Source: JAWMQL01 sp033283165 | GTDB lineage: Bacteria; Pseudomonadota; Gammaproteobacteria; Pseudomonadales; Halieaceae | DNA length: 64,000 nt | Reading direction: 5' to 3' | Assembly (NCBI GenBank): GCA_033283165.1 | Contig: JAWMQL010000004.1 | Span: forward strand, 124,001-188,000 | In this document: positions 17,055 to 24,610 of the stretch, one piece after another | Numbering within the stretch: position 1 is the first letter of the stretch | Layout of the letters: each line of letters begins with the position of its first letter | Notes under the pieces: model-generated | Databases searched by the model: none | What the model was told of the DNA's origin: nothing | What the model saw: the letters and a program-made list of their open reading frames with translations, nothing else | Translations under genes and position numbers: made by a program

Positions 17055-18026
17055 CTAGTCGATGTAATTGGCCGCCAGGACGTTTTCTCCGGGCTCCCAG
17101 TGCAGGGTGCCAAAGGTCATGTACTTCTCTTTCTGGGACTCGATGAACTGCCAGGCGCATACCGTGGTGAAGTCCTCGTCGATTACCACTTCGCGGGACC
17201 ACAGCTTGAAGGCCTCGCCGTAAACGTGACGAGTGGCATACAGGTAGCGGCCGTAGGACATGCCGTTGCCGTACATGTCGGGTCCGTGGAACTGGTGGCT
17301 GTTGCCGGTCCGCGTGCGCAGGGCGGTCCACTCGCGGTTGATCACTCCCTCGACCTTGACGGTCTGCCTGGAGTGCGTCAGGTTGACCGGGCGGTGGGTG
17401 ACGGTCACGGTATTGTGGCCAACCAGCTCCTGATCCGCGCTGTATACCTCGAATTCGCCGCGAAAAACCCCCTCGTGTTTAACCGGCAGGTTGAAGGGTT
17501 TCTTTGCCCGGGTTTTTTCCCTGGCCAGGAAGTCGGCAACCTTTTCCCGGGTTTCGGGGTTGTCGGCGTAATCCCGGGTTACCACATAGAGACCGTTGAA
17601 CACGGCCACCAGGGTATCGCCTTCAAACAGCTGCGAGGAATAGACCTGGATACCTTTCTCGGGAACCACGTGATTCATGGTTCGCAGCTGGGTATTCCAG
17701 CCCGGCGAGTAGTAGAACGAGTCCACCAGCAGGCCGAAGGGTCGACCGGAACCGTAAAAGTCCGGGCCGGTATAAATCCGGTCCTGGTCAGAGTCGATCA
17801 CGCCGAAGTCCATACGCGCCCCGATTTCGAAGCGTTCCATCAACGGACCGGTGGCATCGAAGTCGGTTTCCATCCAGTAGGTTGTGCGGCCATCCTTGAA
17901 CTCGCTGGCGCGATTGACCTTGTTGAACCCGACGTGGGTGCCATCGGCCTCGAACAGCGAGGGGATGCCGTGCCACTCGCCGTCGATGGATTGTTGCCAG
18001 TTACTTGGCCTCTTGTCTGCAGCCAT
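17055..18026 (-). CDS. Duplicated-domain protein of unknown function
   Basis: This is a soluble 323-residue protein rich in beta-strand-forming segments, with no signal peptide. It contains an internal duplication: GPDFYGSG at residues 87-94 and GPDMYGNG at 248-255, each followed by a glycine/aromatic segment, suggesting two related domains of about 150 residues. I do not recognise the family; a beta-barrel ligand-binding (calycin-like) fold is possible. It follows the RCCR-like gene on the same strand, separated by 139 bases containing hairpin repeats, and may be co-regulated with it. A role in binding or modifying a tetrapyrrole is speculation from context. Confidence 0.7.
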   Translation of the reverse strand: MAADKRPSNWQQSIDGEWHGIPSLFEADGTHVGFNKVNRASEFKDGRTTYWMETDFDATGPLMERFEIGARMDFGVIDSDQDRIYTGPDFYGSGRPFGLLVDSFYYSPGWNTQLRTMNHVVPEKGIQVYSSQLFEGDTLVAVFNGLYVVTRDYADNPETREKVADFLAREKTRAKKPFNLPVKHEGVFRGEFEVYSADQELVGHNTVTVTHRPVNLTHSRQTVKVEGVINREWTALRTRTGNSHQFHGPDMYGNGMSYGRYLYATRHVYGEAFKLWSREVVIDEDFTTVCAWQFIESQKEKYMTFGTLHWEPGENVLAANYID

Positions 18027-18086
18027 AATTCTGTCTCACCTTGGGTTAACTGTCTTTCATCTCGCTCCCGCTCGCGCGGGGTGTCC

Positions 18087-18157
18087 CTCTGGATTCCGGC
18101 CTGCGCCGGAATGAGGAACTCAACCATCGTCATCCCTGCGTAAGCAGGGATCCAGCA
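18087..18157. repeat. Paired hairpin repeat (dispersed GC-rich family)
   Basis: Two hairpins lie side by side: ATTCCGGC/GCCGGAAT at 18093-18112 with a CTGC loop, and ATCCCTGC/GCAGGGAT at 18132-18151 with a GTAA loop. Their outer flanks (CTGGAT and ATCCAG) are also complementary. Related hairpins occur at 30868 and 42321. The pair fills most of the gap between the RCCR-like gene and the next gene and may act as an RNA stabiliser or weak terminator. Confidence 0.75.
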
Positions 18158-18165
18158 GTAACGTC

Positions 18166-18987
18166 CTAGCCGCCAGTCGGTCTGGGCAGGGTCCGGGCAC
18201 CGCCCCACAGGGTGGCAACCATGGCCTCGGCGTTGTCCTTGCCGAACAGCTTGTCACCGAGGTTGTTGGCCGGATCTCGCTCGCAGATGGTCTGGCGAAT
18301 TTTCTCGTCCCTGGCCATGATGGCCGGGCGCTCCCCCGGAGCGGTCGCGGGCGCCTCGTCGACCCATTTGAGCCAGCGATCCAGGCGGCTGAGGGCAATA
18401 CCGCGCACCTTTTCCAGCAACTCCGGGGTGTAGCTCGCGGTGTAGCCTACCGCGGTCGGCGTCATGGCGACACGGGTATAGAGGTCGCGGCTGATAAACG
18501 GGTTGAATCGCTCGTCCTCCTGCAGTCCCAGGAATTCCTCGTTGACTTCGGTGTAATATCTGTCGCAGTACTCGGGGTTGGCCACCAGGTCGACCCGGGG
18601 CACATAGTCCATGTACATGAACAGGTCCGGCACGGTGCCCAGGGCGAAACCGAAATTCGGTACCAGGGTCTGCGGTCCCAGGCTCACGGTGATATGCATA
18701 TTGGTGAACGTCGACTCGGGTGAGCCGATGTAGGAGTGCACATACCAGTCTATTTCCGGGCCTGTGTAGGTGCTCAGGGAGCCCTCGGCACCCTCGGCCG
18801 ACCGGGCGATCCGGCGGTAATCCCGAAAGCGCTCGCAACAGGGGTCCAGGTTCAGTTCGAAACGGTCCTGTATCTTCGCGTTCATTTCGCCGAGTATGGA
18901 CCACAGCTGCTCAAAAACCTCCCGGTTGTTCACGTCGGGAGAGGCCTCGACCAGGTCGATGATGGGGGTCAGGATGCGTTCACTCAT
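18166..18987 (-). CDS. Red chlorophyll catabolite reductase (RCCR)-like protein A
   Basis: This 273-residue protein resembles plant RCCR (ACD2; Pfam RCC_reductase), the bilin-reductase-fold enzyme that reduces the open-chain chlorophyll product RCC with ferredoxin. Matching segments, by recall and manual alignment to Arabidopsis ACD2, are AEGSL at 67-71 (plant AEASL, with the catalytic-region Glu kept as Glu68), PNF at 110-112, the P-R-x-DL-x-x-NP-x-Y region at 130-140, NPFISRDLYTR at 162-172, TPTA at 176-179, and a C-terminal block with RD...I...LFG. ATG 18987 is preferred over an extension 17 codons longer. A perfect Fnr-type box lies about 82-95 bases upstream. The in vivo substrate is unknown; a linear tetrapyrrole is likely. 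Confidence 0.72.
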   Translation of the reverse strand: MSERILTPIIDLVEASPDVNNREVFEQLWSILGEMNAKIQDRFELNLDPCCERFRDYRRIARSAEGAEGSLSTYTGPEIDWYVHSYIGSPESTFTNMHITVSLGPQTLVPNFGFALGTVPDLFMYMDYVPRVDLVANPEYCDRYYTEVNEEFLGLQEDERFNPFISRDLYTRVAMTPTAVGYTASYTPELLEKVRGIALSRLDRWLKWVDEAPATAPGERPAIMARDEKIRQTICERDPANNLGDKLFGKDNAEAMVATLWGGARTLPRPTGG

Positions 18988-19068
18988 GGCGCGGTTCTCA
19001 CTGGTGATGCTGCCGGGCGGACAGCGGGTTAATCGCAATCATCATAGGGCAGGGCCCGCGGGGTCGGC

Positions 19069-19082
19069 TTGATTAATATCAA
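19069..19082. promoter_or_regulatory. Fnr/Crp-type box TTGATTAATATCAA
   Basis: This is a perfect match to TTGAT-N4-ATCAA, the Fnr/Anr/Dnr/FixK consensus. It is centred about 88 bases upstream of the RCCR-like start codon at 18987 and overlaps the stop of the preceding same-strand gene. The Crp/Fnr regulator encoded at 16304-16987 has the matching E-x-x-S-R recognition helix. Activation of the RCCR-like gene by that regulator or by a host Fnr is inferred. Confidence 0.65.
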
Positions 19083-19726
19083 TCGTCTCGGGCCAGGTGT
19101 TGCCAGATGGGCGAGCTGAAACTGGCCTCGTGAACCGGCCCCTCCGGGCCGCGTGGATCCAGGCTGTGGCGCCGGTCGCAGGTGGGCCAGAGGCGGGTGC
19201 CCCGCGCGGTCAGGGTGCGCACCGCCTCACCCTGCCGGTACAGCACGGTGTGCCGTACCCGTTCCCCGGGCGCCGTCAGCAGGATGAAGTCCGGCTCCAT
19301 ATATACCGCGGTGGCGTCGCCCAGGCGGCGCGCATTGAAGGTCAGGATGCCCGGCCCGCCGGACATGCCGATATTCTCGTAGGCCCCGGGCCCCAACTCG
19401 TCAAAGCGCAATACCCCCTCCGCCAGATTGCCGCGGAAGGTCTTGGCGGACGGCTCCCGGCCCCGAATATGGACGTTGGTCAGCTGCAGTTGCAGCCCGT
19501 CGAAATCCAGGTAGACCAGGTTGTCGAAGGGGCCCGGTCCGGGGGTGCCACTGCCGGCGGCACTGTCGTCGTCCAGTGGTGTGCCGTCCAGGTTGTACAG
19601 CTCGATGTGGTCGTGCCAGACGCCGCGCATCTGCATCAGGTTGTAGCCCACCGAGCCGATCGGGAAAACGGGAAAGGGAGTGCTCATAGACCAGTCCGGT
19701 TTGTCGTTACGGGAATCATGAGACAT
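19079..19726 (-). CDS. Hypothetical beta-rich protein
   Basis: This is a 215-residue soluble protein with many short hydrophobic strands and glycine turns, which suggests a beta-barrel; there is no signal peptide. I do not recognise a family. It has RGVWHDHIELYNLDG early and a C-terminal NGR-free charged tail. The ATG at 19726 sits one base from an operator-like palindrome and has no clear ribosome site; the in-frame ATG at 19687 is an alternative. It is divergent from the NOL-like SDR and shares its promoter region, so the two are probably co-regulated. A ligand-binding role for a pigment is only a guess. Confidence 0.65.
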   Translation of the reverse strand: MSHDSRNDKPDWSMSTPFPVFPIGSVGYNLMQMRGVWHDHIELYNLDGTPLDDDSAAGSGTPGPGPFDNLVYLDFDGLQLQLTNVHIRGREPSAKTFRGNLAEGVLRFDELGPGAYENIGMSGGPGILTFNARRLGDATAVYMEPDFILLTAPGERVRHTVLYRQGEAVRTLTARGTRLWPTCDRRHSLDPRGPEGPVHEASFSSPIWQHLARDD

Positions 19727-19738
19727 AATGATATATCA
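19721..19738. promoter_or_regulatory. Operator-like palindrome, site B
   Basis: The perfect 10-base palindrome TGATATATCA is at 19729-19738. In the spaced form TGATAT-N6-ATATCA the right half (19733-19738) is perfect and the left half (19721-19726) matches 4 of 6. It sits between the divergent genes 19079-19726 and 19773-20576 and overlaps the start codon of the former. Confidence 0.6.
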
Positions 19739-19772
19739 ATAGTACAACCTGTGTCAGAGCGGGAAGCAAATA

Positions 19773-20576
19773 ATGAAGACGGTGGTGGTGACTGGCAGTA
19801 CCCGGGGCATCGGGCGCGGCCTGGCGGAAAATTTCCTGGCGCGAGGCTGCCGGGTGATGGTCAGCGGTCGCGGCCAGGCGGCGGTCGAGGCGGTGGTCAA
19901 TGACCTGGCCGCCGCCCATGGCAGCGACCGGGTCGCGGGCTGCGCCTGCGATATCACCAGTGCCGGGCAGCTGCAGGCACTTTGGGATGCGGCCGTTACC
20001 GCCTTCGGCCGGGTGGACGTGTGGATCAACAACGCCGGAGTCAGCGCGCCGCGGCAGCTGCTGCGCGATGCCGCCCCGGCGATGATCGATCACGTGGTGG
20101 CGATCAACCTGGGCGGCATGCTGCATGCCAACCGGGTTGCCCTGGCAGGCATGCACGAGCAGGGCCATGGCCAGGTCTGGAACATGGAGGGCTTCGGCAG
20201 CGGTGGCCAGGTCAACCCGGGCATGGCGATCTACGGTGCCACCAAGCGCGCGGTGAATTACCTGACCAGGGCCCTGCAGAAGGAGGTCAAGGGAACCGGT
20301 GTGCAGGTCTGTACCCTGAGTCCGGGGATCGTGGTTACCGACCTGCTGGTGGGCGACTACGACCTGTCCGGTGAGGAGTGGCAGAAGAGCAAGAAGATCT
20401 TCAATATCCTGGGAGACCGGGTCGAGACGGTTACCCCTTACCTGGTGGACGGGGTGCTCAAGGCGAACAGGAGCGGTGCCCGGGTGGCCTGGCTGACCAA
20501 CGGCAAGGCCTTCCGGCGGTTCATGACGGCGGGCTTCAACAAGCGCGACCTGTTCGCGGATATCCCCGGCGCCTGA
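19773..20576 (+). CDS. SDR resembling chlorophyll(ide) b reductase (NOL/NYC1-like)
   Basis: This 267-residue SDR resembles the plant chlorophyll b reductases NOL and NYC1, which reduce the 7-formyl group of chlorophyll b. The cofactor motif is TGSTRGIG (7-14), then VDVWINNAG (81-89; plant IDIWINNAG). The catalytic region NMEGFGSGG (137-145) parallels plant NIDGAGSDG, followed by YGATKRAV (Tyr154, Lys158; plant YGATKRSV) and LSPGIVVTDLL (182-192; plant LSPGMVTTDLL). These non-generic matches go beyond ordinary SDR similarity. The comparison is by recall. It is divergent from a hypothetical gene across an operator-like site. Chlorophyll, bacteriochlorophyll or a linear tetrapyrrole may be the substrate. 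Confidence 0.72.
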   Translation: MKTVVVTGSTRGIGRGLAENFLARGCRVMVSGRGQAAVEAVVNDLAAAHGSDRVAGCACDITSAGQLQALWDAAVTAFGRVDVWINNAGVSAPRQLLRDAAPAMIDHVVAINLGGMLHANRVALAGMHEQGHGQVWNMEGFGSGGQVNPGMAIYGATKRAVNYLTRALQKEVKGTGVQVCTLSPGIVVTDLLVGDYDLSGEEWQKSKKIFNILGDRVETVTPYLVDGVLKANRSGARVAWLTNGKAFRRFMTAGFNKRDLFADIPGA

Positions 20577-20581
20577 GCCGA

Positions 20582-21919
20582 TCAGGCGCCGGGGACCGGG
20601 ACGGTGGGCGCGACGGTCGGTGCCGGGCGGCGGCGCAGGATCACGGCCCAGATGAAAACCAGGGCCGAGATCAGGCCAAAGAAAACGAACGGTCCGGCAT
20701 TGCGCCAGTGATCGAACAGGTAGCCGCCCACCACGCTGGCGATGAGAATGCCCACCGCCCCCGAGAGCGTGAAAATACCCACCACTGAGCCACGCAGCCG
20801 CTCGGGGGCCTGTTCCGCGATCAGCACCCCGCTGGTGATGATACAGCCCACTTCCGCCATGCCGATCAGCACCAGGCAGGCAATCGAGCGGGCACTGAAC
20901 GGGTCGGTCACGAAGTAGGTGCCGCCGTAGCCGATGGCGCCGATCAGCAGGGTGATTGCCAGGGCGGTGATGCGGTTGAGCCGGTCAGTCATGATGCCGA
21001 AAACCGGGGCGCTGAAAAGTGACGCGGCGTAGGAGATGGCCACCACGGCGCCGCCCTTGCCGACCGCCTCGGCGGTGGTCATACCCAGTTCCCGGGTGCC
21101 GAAGAGGGCTGCCCACAGGGTAAAAAAGGTCCCCACCACGGCCAGGTTGCCACGGGCTACAAAGGAGGCGGAGTAGGCCAGGGCAATGACCGGTTTGCGC
21201 GCCTCGGCCAGCCCCTCGCGCAACTGGCGCAGCAGGGGTACGCGGGTTTCCTGGCGGCCGGTCCGGCCCCGGCGCAGCCCGACGAACATGAGCACCGCGA
21301 TGACCAGGGTAATGACGCCCATCAGGGTGTAAGTGGATCGGGCCGCTGTCTCGGCCTGCATGCCCTGGTCCATGAAGATCTGCGGCAGTCGCAGCAGGAA
21401 CAGGGCGGCAGTCATGGCGCCCAGTCCGTTCATGACCCCCAGCAGACCCGTGGCTTTGCCGCGGCTGGAATTGGTGGCGTAGTCCGCCATCAGGGTGATG
21501 ATCATGGTGGAGACCGCGGCAATGCCCGCGGAATAGACCACCCGGGCCAGCAGCAGGGCATCGACATTCCGGGCAACGCCGTACAGGGTGATGCCCGCCG
21601 CCACCAGCAGAAAGCCCAGTACCGTTACCCAGCGGCGGCCGATGCTGTCCGACAGCGAGCCCCACAGGCCCACGCTCAAGATAATGACGATTTCACCCCA
21701 GAAATTGAGGTTGCCGCTGATGACTCCCTGGCGCTCCCGTTCCAGCATCAGGACCTCGTTCAGCAGGAAGGGCTGGGTCTGGGGCACGAAAGTCGCGAAC
21801 ATGATGGTGGCGTAGCAGGCCAGGTAGAAGGTCAGCATGTGACCGGTTCCCGTCCCGGTTTGCAGTGCGATGCCGAGGAAGTGCCGGCCGGCGGGGTTGA
21901 GTTCAGCGCTCTGGGTCAT
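20582..21919 (-). CDS. MFS transporter
   Basis: This is a 12-helix major facilitator superfamily protein of 445 residues. The loop 2-3 signature is seen in GSLSDSIGRRWVTVLG and its repeat in GIMTDRLNRI. It is convergent with the NOL-like SDR (5 bases apart) and divergent from the nitrilase-headed operon, with operator-like site C between them. Substrate uptake or product export for the same pathway is likely from this context; the direction and compound are unknown. Confidence 0.88.
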   Translation of the reverse strand: MTQSAELNPAGRHFLGIALQTGTGTGHMLTFYLACYATIMFATFVPQTQPFLLNEVLMLERERQGVISGNLNFWGEIVIILSVGLWGSLSDSIGRRWVTVLGFLLVAAGITLYGVARNVDALLLARVVYSAGIAAVSTMIITLMADYATNSSRGKATGLLGVMNGLGAMTAALFLLRLPQIFMDQGMQAETAARSTYTLMGVITLVIAVLMFVGLRRGRTGRQETRVPLLRQLREGLAEARKPVIALAYSASFVARGNLAVVGTFFTLWAALFGTRELGMTTAEAVGKGGAVVAISYAASLFSAPVFGIMTDRLNRITALAITLLIGAIGYGGTYFVTDPFSARSIACLVLIGMAEVGCIITSGVLIAEQAPERLRGSVVGIFTLSGAVGILIASVVGGYLFDHWRNAGPFVFFGLISALVFIWAVILRRRPAPTVAPTVPVPGA

Positions 21920-22020
21920 GGTGGGTCCGAATGTTTATTGTCGTTGGTATGGGACTGTCTATAGCGGTAGTTACGAACTGCTCAGGGCCGCGGATCACCG
22001 CCAGGCGACAAAAGATATAA

Positions 22021-22038
22021 TGATATTATATTATATCA
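22021..22038. promoter_or_regulatory. Operator-like palindrome, site C (TGATAT-N6-ATATCA)
   Basis: Perfect 6-base arms TGATAT (22021-22026) and ATATCA (22033-22038) are separated by 6 bases. A second overlapping pair, GATATAAT at 22014-22021 and ATTATATC at 22030-22037, strengthens the symmetry. It lies between the divergent MFS gene and the long nitrilase-headed operon, 39 bases before the nitrilase start. Confidence 0.72.
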
Positions 22039-22076
22039 AATCGACGTGATAGCCAGTTTTGGAGAAACCACCCGTC

Positions 22077-23768
22077 ATGACCCCTGCCAACACCGTTCGC
22101 GTGGCCGCGGCCCAGTTCCACGTGGGCCCCGATCCCGATGCCAACCTGGCGACCTGCCTGCGCATGATGAGCGAGGCTGCCGCTTGCGGCCCCGACCTCA
22201 TTGTATTCCCGGAGTTCTGTAACCACCTGTCCTGGTACAGCGACCGGCAACACTGTTTCGATGTGTCGGTGCGACTGGGTGGCCCTTTCCTCACCGCCAT
22301 CGCCGACCGCGCTCGCGAGTTGGGGGTTTTTGTCGTCATCAATTGCACTGTGCAACGTGAAGATGGCAGTGCCACAGGCAGTAGTCTGCTTTACGACCGG
22401 CGGGGTCAGTTGCTGATTGACAACACCAAGCAGATCTACATCGGCCACGAAAACGACTATCTGGAAAAGGCCCGGGAGGAAGGGCCGGTAGTGGAGACCG
22501 AACTGGGGCGCATCGGCCTGTACGCCTGTATGGATGGCGTCATCAACGAGACGCCGCGCTGCCTGGCATTGAACGGAGCGCAGCTCATGCTGAACAGTCT
22601 CAACTCCTTCGCCACCGACGAGGCTTCTCTGCATATTCCGGTGCGGGCGGCAGAGAACAAGGTCTGGGTAGTGGCGGCCAACAAGGTGGGACCACTGGTG
22701 CCGGAGGAGATGGTCGAGGGTATCAGCGCCGCGACCGGGATTCCCCGGCGGTTCCTGTCCGGTGCCGGCGAGAGCCAGATTGTGGCGCCGGACGGCACGG
22801 TGCTGGCCAAGGCCTCCCGCGACCGGGAGGAGTTCGTCTACGCCGATATCGAGGTCTCCCTGGCGGACGATAAGTGCCGCCCCGACGGCACGGATATTTT
22901 CGCCAGCCGGCGGCCGGAGCTGTACCGGCCGATTACCGCGGACCCCGCCGGACAGGCGCTGCCCGCCATGAATGGCGCGCAGGAAGTCGGGTGCGCGATC
23001 GTGCAGTTGGCGGACAGCGACAGTCTCGATGACGCCGCTGCGGCGGTGCAGCAAGCCGTTGCGGCGGGGGCGGAACTGGTCTGCCTGCCGCCGCTGGCGG
23101 GAGACCTGGCTGAGCCCGCCGCGGCGGCGGTCCGGGGCGGGGAAATCATTGATCGCCTGGCGGCCCTGGCGGGCGGGGCCTATCTGGCTACCGCCCTCGT
23201 GCGGCCCTGCGCCAACGGGTACCAGTACGGCGCGGCATTGATCAACCGGGACGGCCTGGCCCTGTTCCAACCCCAGGTGCATCATTCCCTGCGTCACGGA
23301 TTTTCCCTGCCTGGGGACGAGTTTGTGTCACTGGATCTGCCCCTGGGGCGGGTCGCGGTGGTGACCTCCGATGACAGCCTGTATCCGGAAACCTTCAGGC
23401 TGCTGGCCCTGGCCGGGGTGGCAGTGGCACTGGTGCCGCTGTCGCCGCTGGAAGACTGGGAGCTGCAAACCGGCCTGCTGGAGCGATCGGCGGAAAATCG
23501 CATCAACCTGCTGGTGGCTCCCGACACCGGACGCCATGGTCCCGCCTTCGCCACGGCGTTGCAGACGGATTTTACGGTGATGACGGAATGGCAGGAGCGC
23601 AAGTTCGACGGGCTGCTGAGCCAGCCGGAGTGGTATCGGTATGACGAAGGCTCCGGGGTGTTCCTAGTCGGGCTGCGGCCGGCCAATGCCGCCCACAAGG
23701 TGGTGTCTCTCAACACCGACCTGCTGGCCAGCCGACCCTGGCGAGTGGCCGGCGCGATCAGCCGCTGA
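22077..23768 (+). CDS. Fused double carbon-nitrogen hydrolase (nitrilase superfamily)
   Basis: This 563-residue protein has two nitrilase-superfamily domains. The first (about 1-290) has the complete catalytic triad: Glu46 in FPEF, Lys118 in NTKQIY and Cys151 in YACMDG, plus the RAAENK segment. It should hydrolyse an amide, carbamoyl or nitrile bond. The second domain (about 303-563) aligns in LGRVAVVTSDDS with LGRIGLYACMDG, but Ser431 replaces Cys, proline replaces the Glu (LPPL near 339), and no Lys is seen; it looks non-catalytic, perhaps structural or regulatory. The ATG at 22077 is preferred over a TTG at 22059. It is the first gene of a + strand run reaching 33594. Confidence 0.85.
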   Translation: MTPANTVRVAAAQFHVGPDPDANLATCLRMMSEAAACGPDLIVFPEFCNHLSWYSDRQHCFDVSVRLGGPFLTAIADRARELGVFVVINCTVQREDGSATGSSLLYDRRGQLLIDNTKQIYIGHENDYLEKAREEGPVVETELGRIGLYACMDGVINETPRCLALNGAQLMLNSLNSFATDEASLHIPVRAAENKVWVVAANKVGPLVPEEMVEGISAATGIPRRFLSGAGESQIVAPDGTVLAKASRDREEFVYADIEVSLADDKCRPDGTDIFASRRPELYRPITADPAGQALPAMNGAQEVGCAIVQLADSDSLDDAAAAVQQAVAAGAELVCLPPLAGDLAEPAAAAVRGGEIIDRLAALAGGAYLATALVRPCANGYQYGAALINRDGLALFQPQVHHSLRHGFSLPGDEFVSLDLPLGRVAVVTSDDSLYPETFRLLALAGVAVALVPLSPLEDWELQTGLLERSAENRINLLVAPDTGRHGPAFATALQTDFTVMTEWQERKFDGLLSQPEWYRYDEGSGVFLVGLRPANAAHKVVSLNTDLLASRPWRVAGAISR

Positions 23769-23854
23769 GCCCTTCTCTATATTGAGAATTATCAAGGTGG
23801 GCCACGGTGCAGGGCGGCACACTGCGGGCACTGACAGTATAAGTGGAGAAGACC

Positions 23855-24610
23855 ATGTCCGAGGCCCAGCAATCACTGCCGGAAAAGTTGTTCAGCCAGA
23901 CCCTCCACGGCGTTATCGATGCGCTGGGCCTGGAAGAACGGCTGGCTGACGACGGTTCCGCCTACCTGACACTGGCAAGCCAGCTGCCCATGGTGCAGGG
24001 CGCGGTCGGCAATGTGCGCCTGTTCAACGGCGACGCCCTGTTCCGGCTGGTGACCTGCTCCATGGTGGTGGAGGCCATGCAACTGGACTCCCACATGATG
24101 TTCGCCTTCACGCCAAAAGACAGCGCGGTACCGCATTTCACCCTGGACTCGGTGATGGCGGGTGACCATTTTGCGTTCCACCTGGACCTGATCCCGCGCC
24201 TGGATCTTGGCGCGAACCGGACCTACATGGATCATGTGTTTGTCCCCCTGAACGAACTCTATGCGCAGGGCTCGGCCATCGAGGGGCTCAGCGCAGCCCG
24301 ACTGTCACCCCAGCAGTACGCCATCATGTCTCCCTGGATGCTGGTCAATCGGGCTACCGCCGATGCCTTCAGCGCCATCTCGGACACGGTAGCCCGCTAC
24401 CGCGAGCACTGGCTGGGACTACTGCGCGGCGGTATTCCTGAAGACGTCCTGGACGGTGTGACAGCGGAGCAGCTGGCCGACCGAAACCTGCGCAACAAGC
24501 GCATGATATTCGATCCCGCTATCGATCCGGTATGGAACCGGATTACGCCGCTGATCGGTGCAGAGGCGGTCGACGCCACCCGCGCCCTGTTGCTTGGAGA
24601 AGACGAATGA
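23855..24610 (+). CDS. RCCR-like protein B (divergent paralogue)
   Basis: This 251-residue protein appears to be a second, more divergent member of the red chlorophyll catabolite reductase / bilin reductase fold. It shares with protein A the order P-x-F (93-95), a strand block, D-x-x-PR-x-DL-x-x-N (111-121), SPW (159-161), a helical region, and a C-terminal RNLRNKRMIFDP...LIG segment. The acidic residue seen in protein A as Glu68 is not obvious here by manual alignment, so its chemistry may differ. ATG 23855 follows GGAGA by 5 bases. The next gene overlaps by 4 bases (ATGA), so it is translated with the acyl-CoA-dehydrogenase-like flavoprotein. Confidence 0.6.
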   Translation: MSEAQQSLPEKLFSQTLHGVIDALGLEERLADDGSAYLTLASQLPMVQGAVGNVRLFNGDALFRLVTCSMVVEAMQLDSHMMFAFTPKDSAVPHFTLDSVMAGDHFAFHLDLIPRLDLGANRTYMDHVFVPLNELYAQGSAIEGLSAARLSPQQYAIMSPWMLVNRATADAFSAISDTVARYREHWLGLLRGGIPEDVLDGVTAEQLADRNLRNKRMIFDPAIDPVWNRITPLIGAEAVDATRALLLGEDE

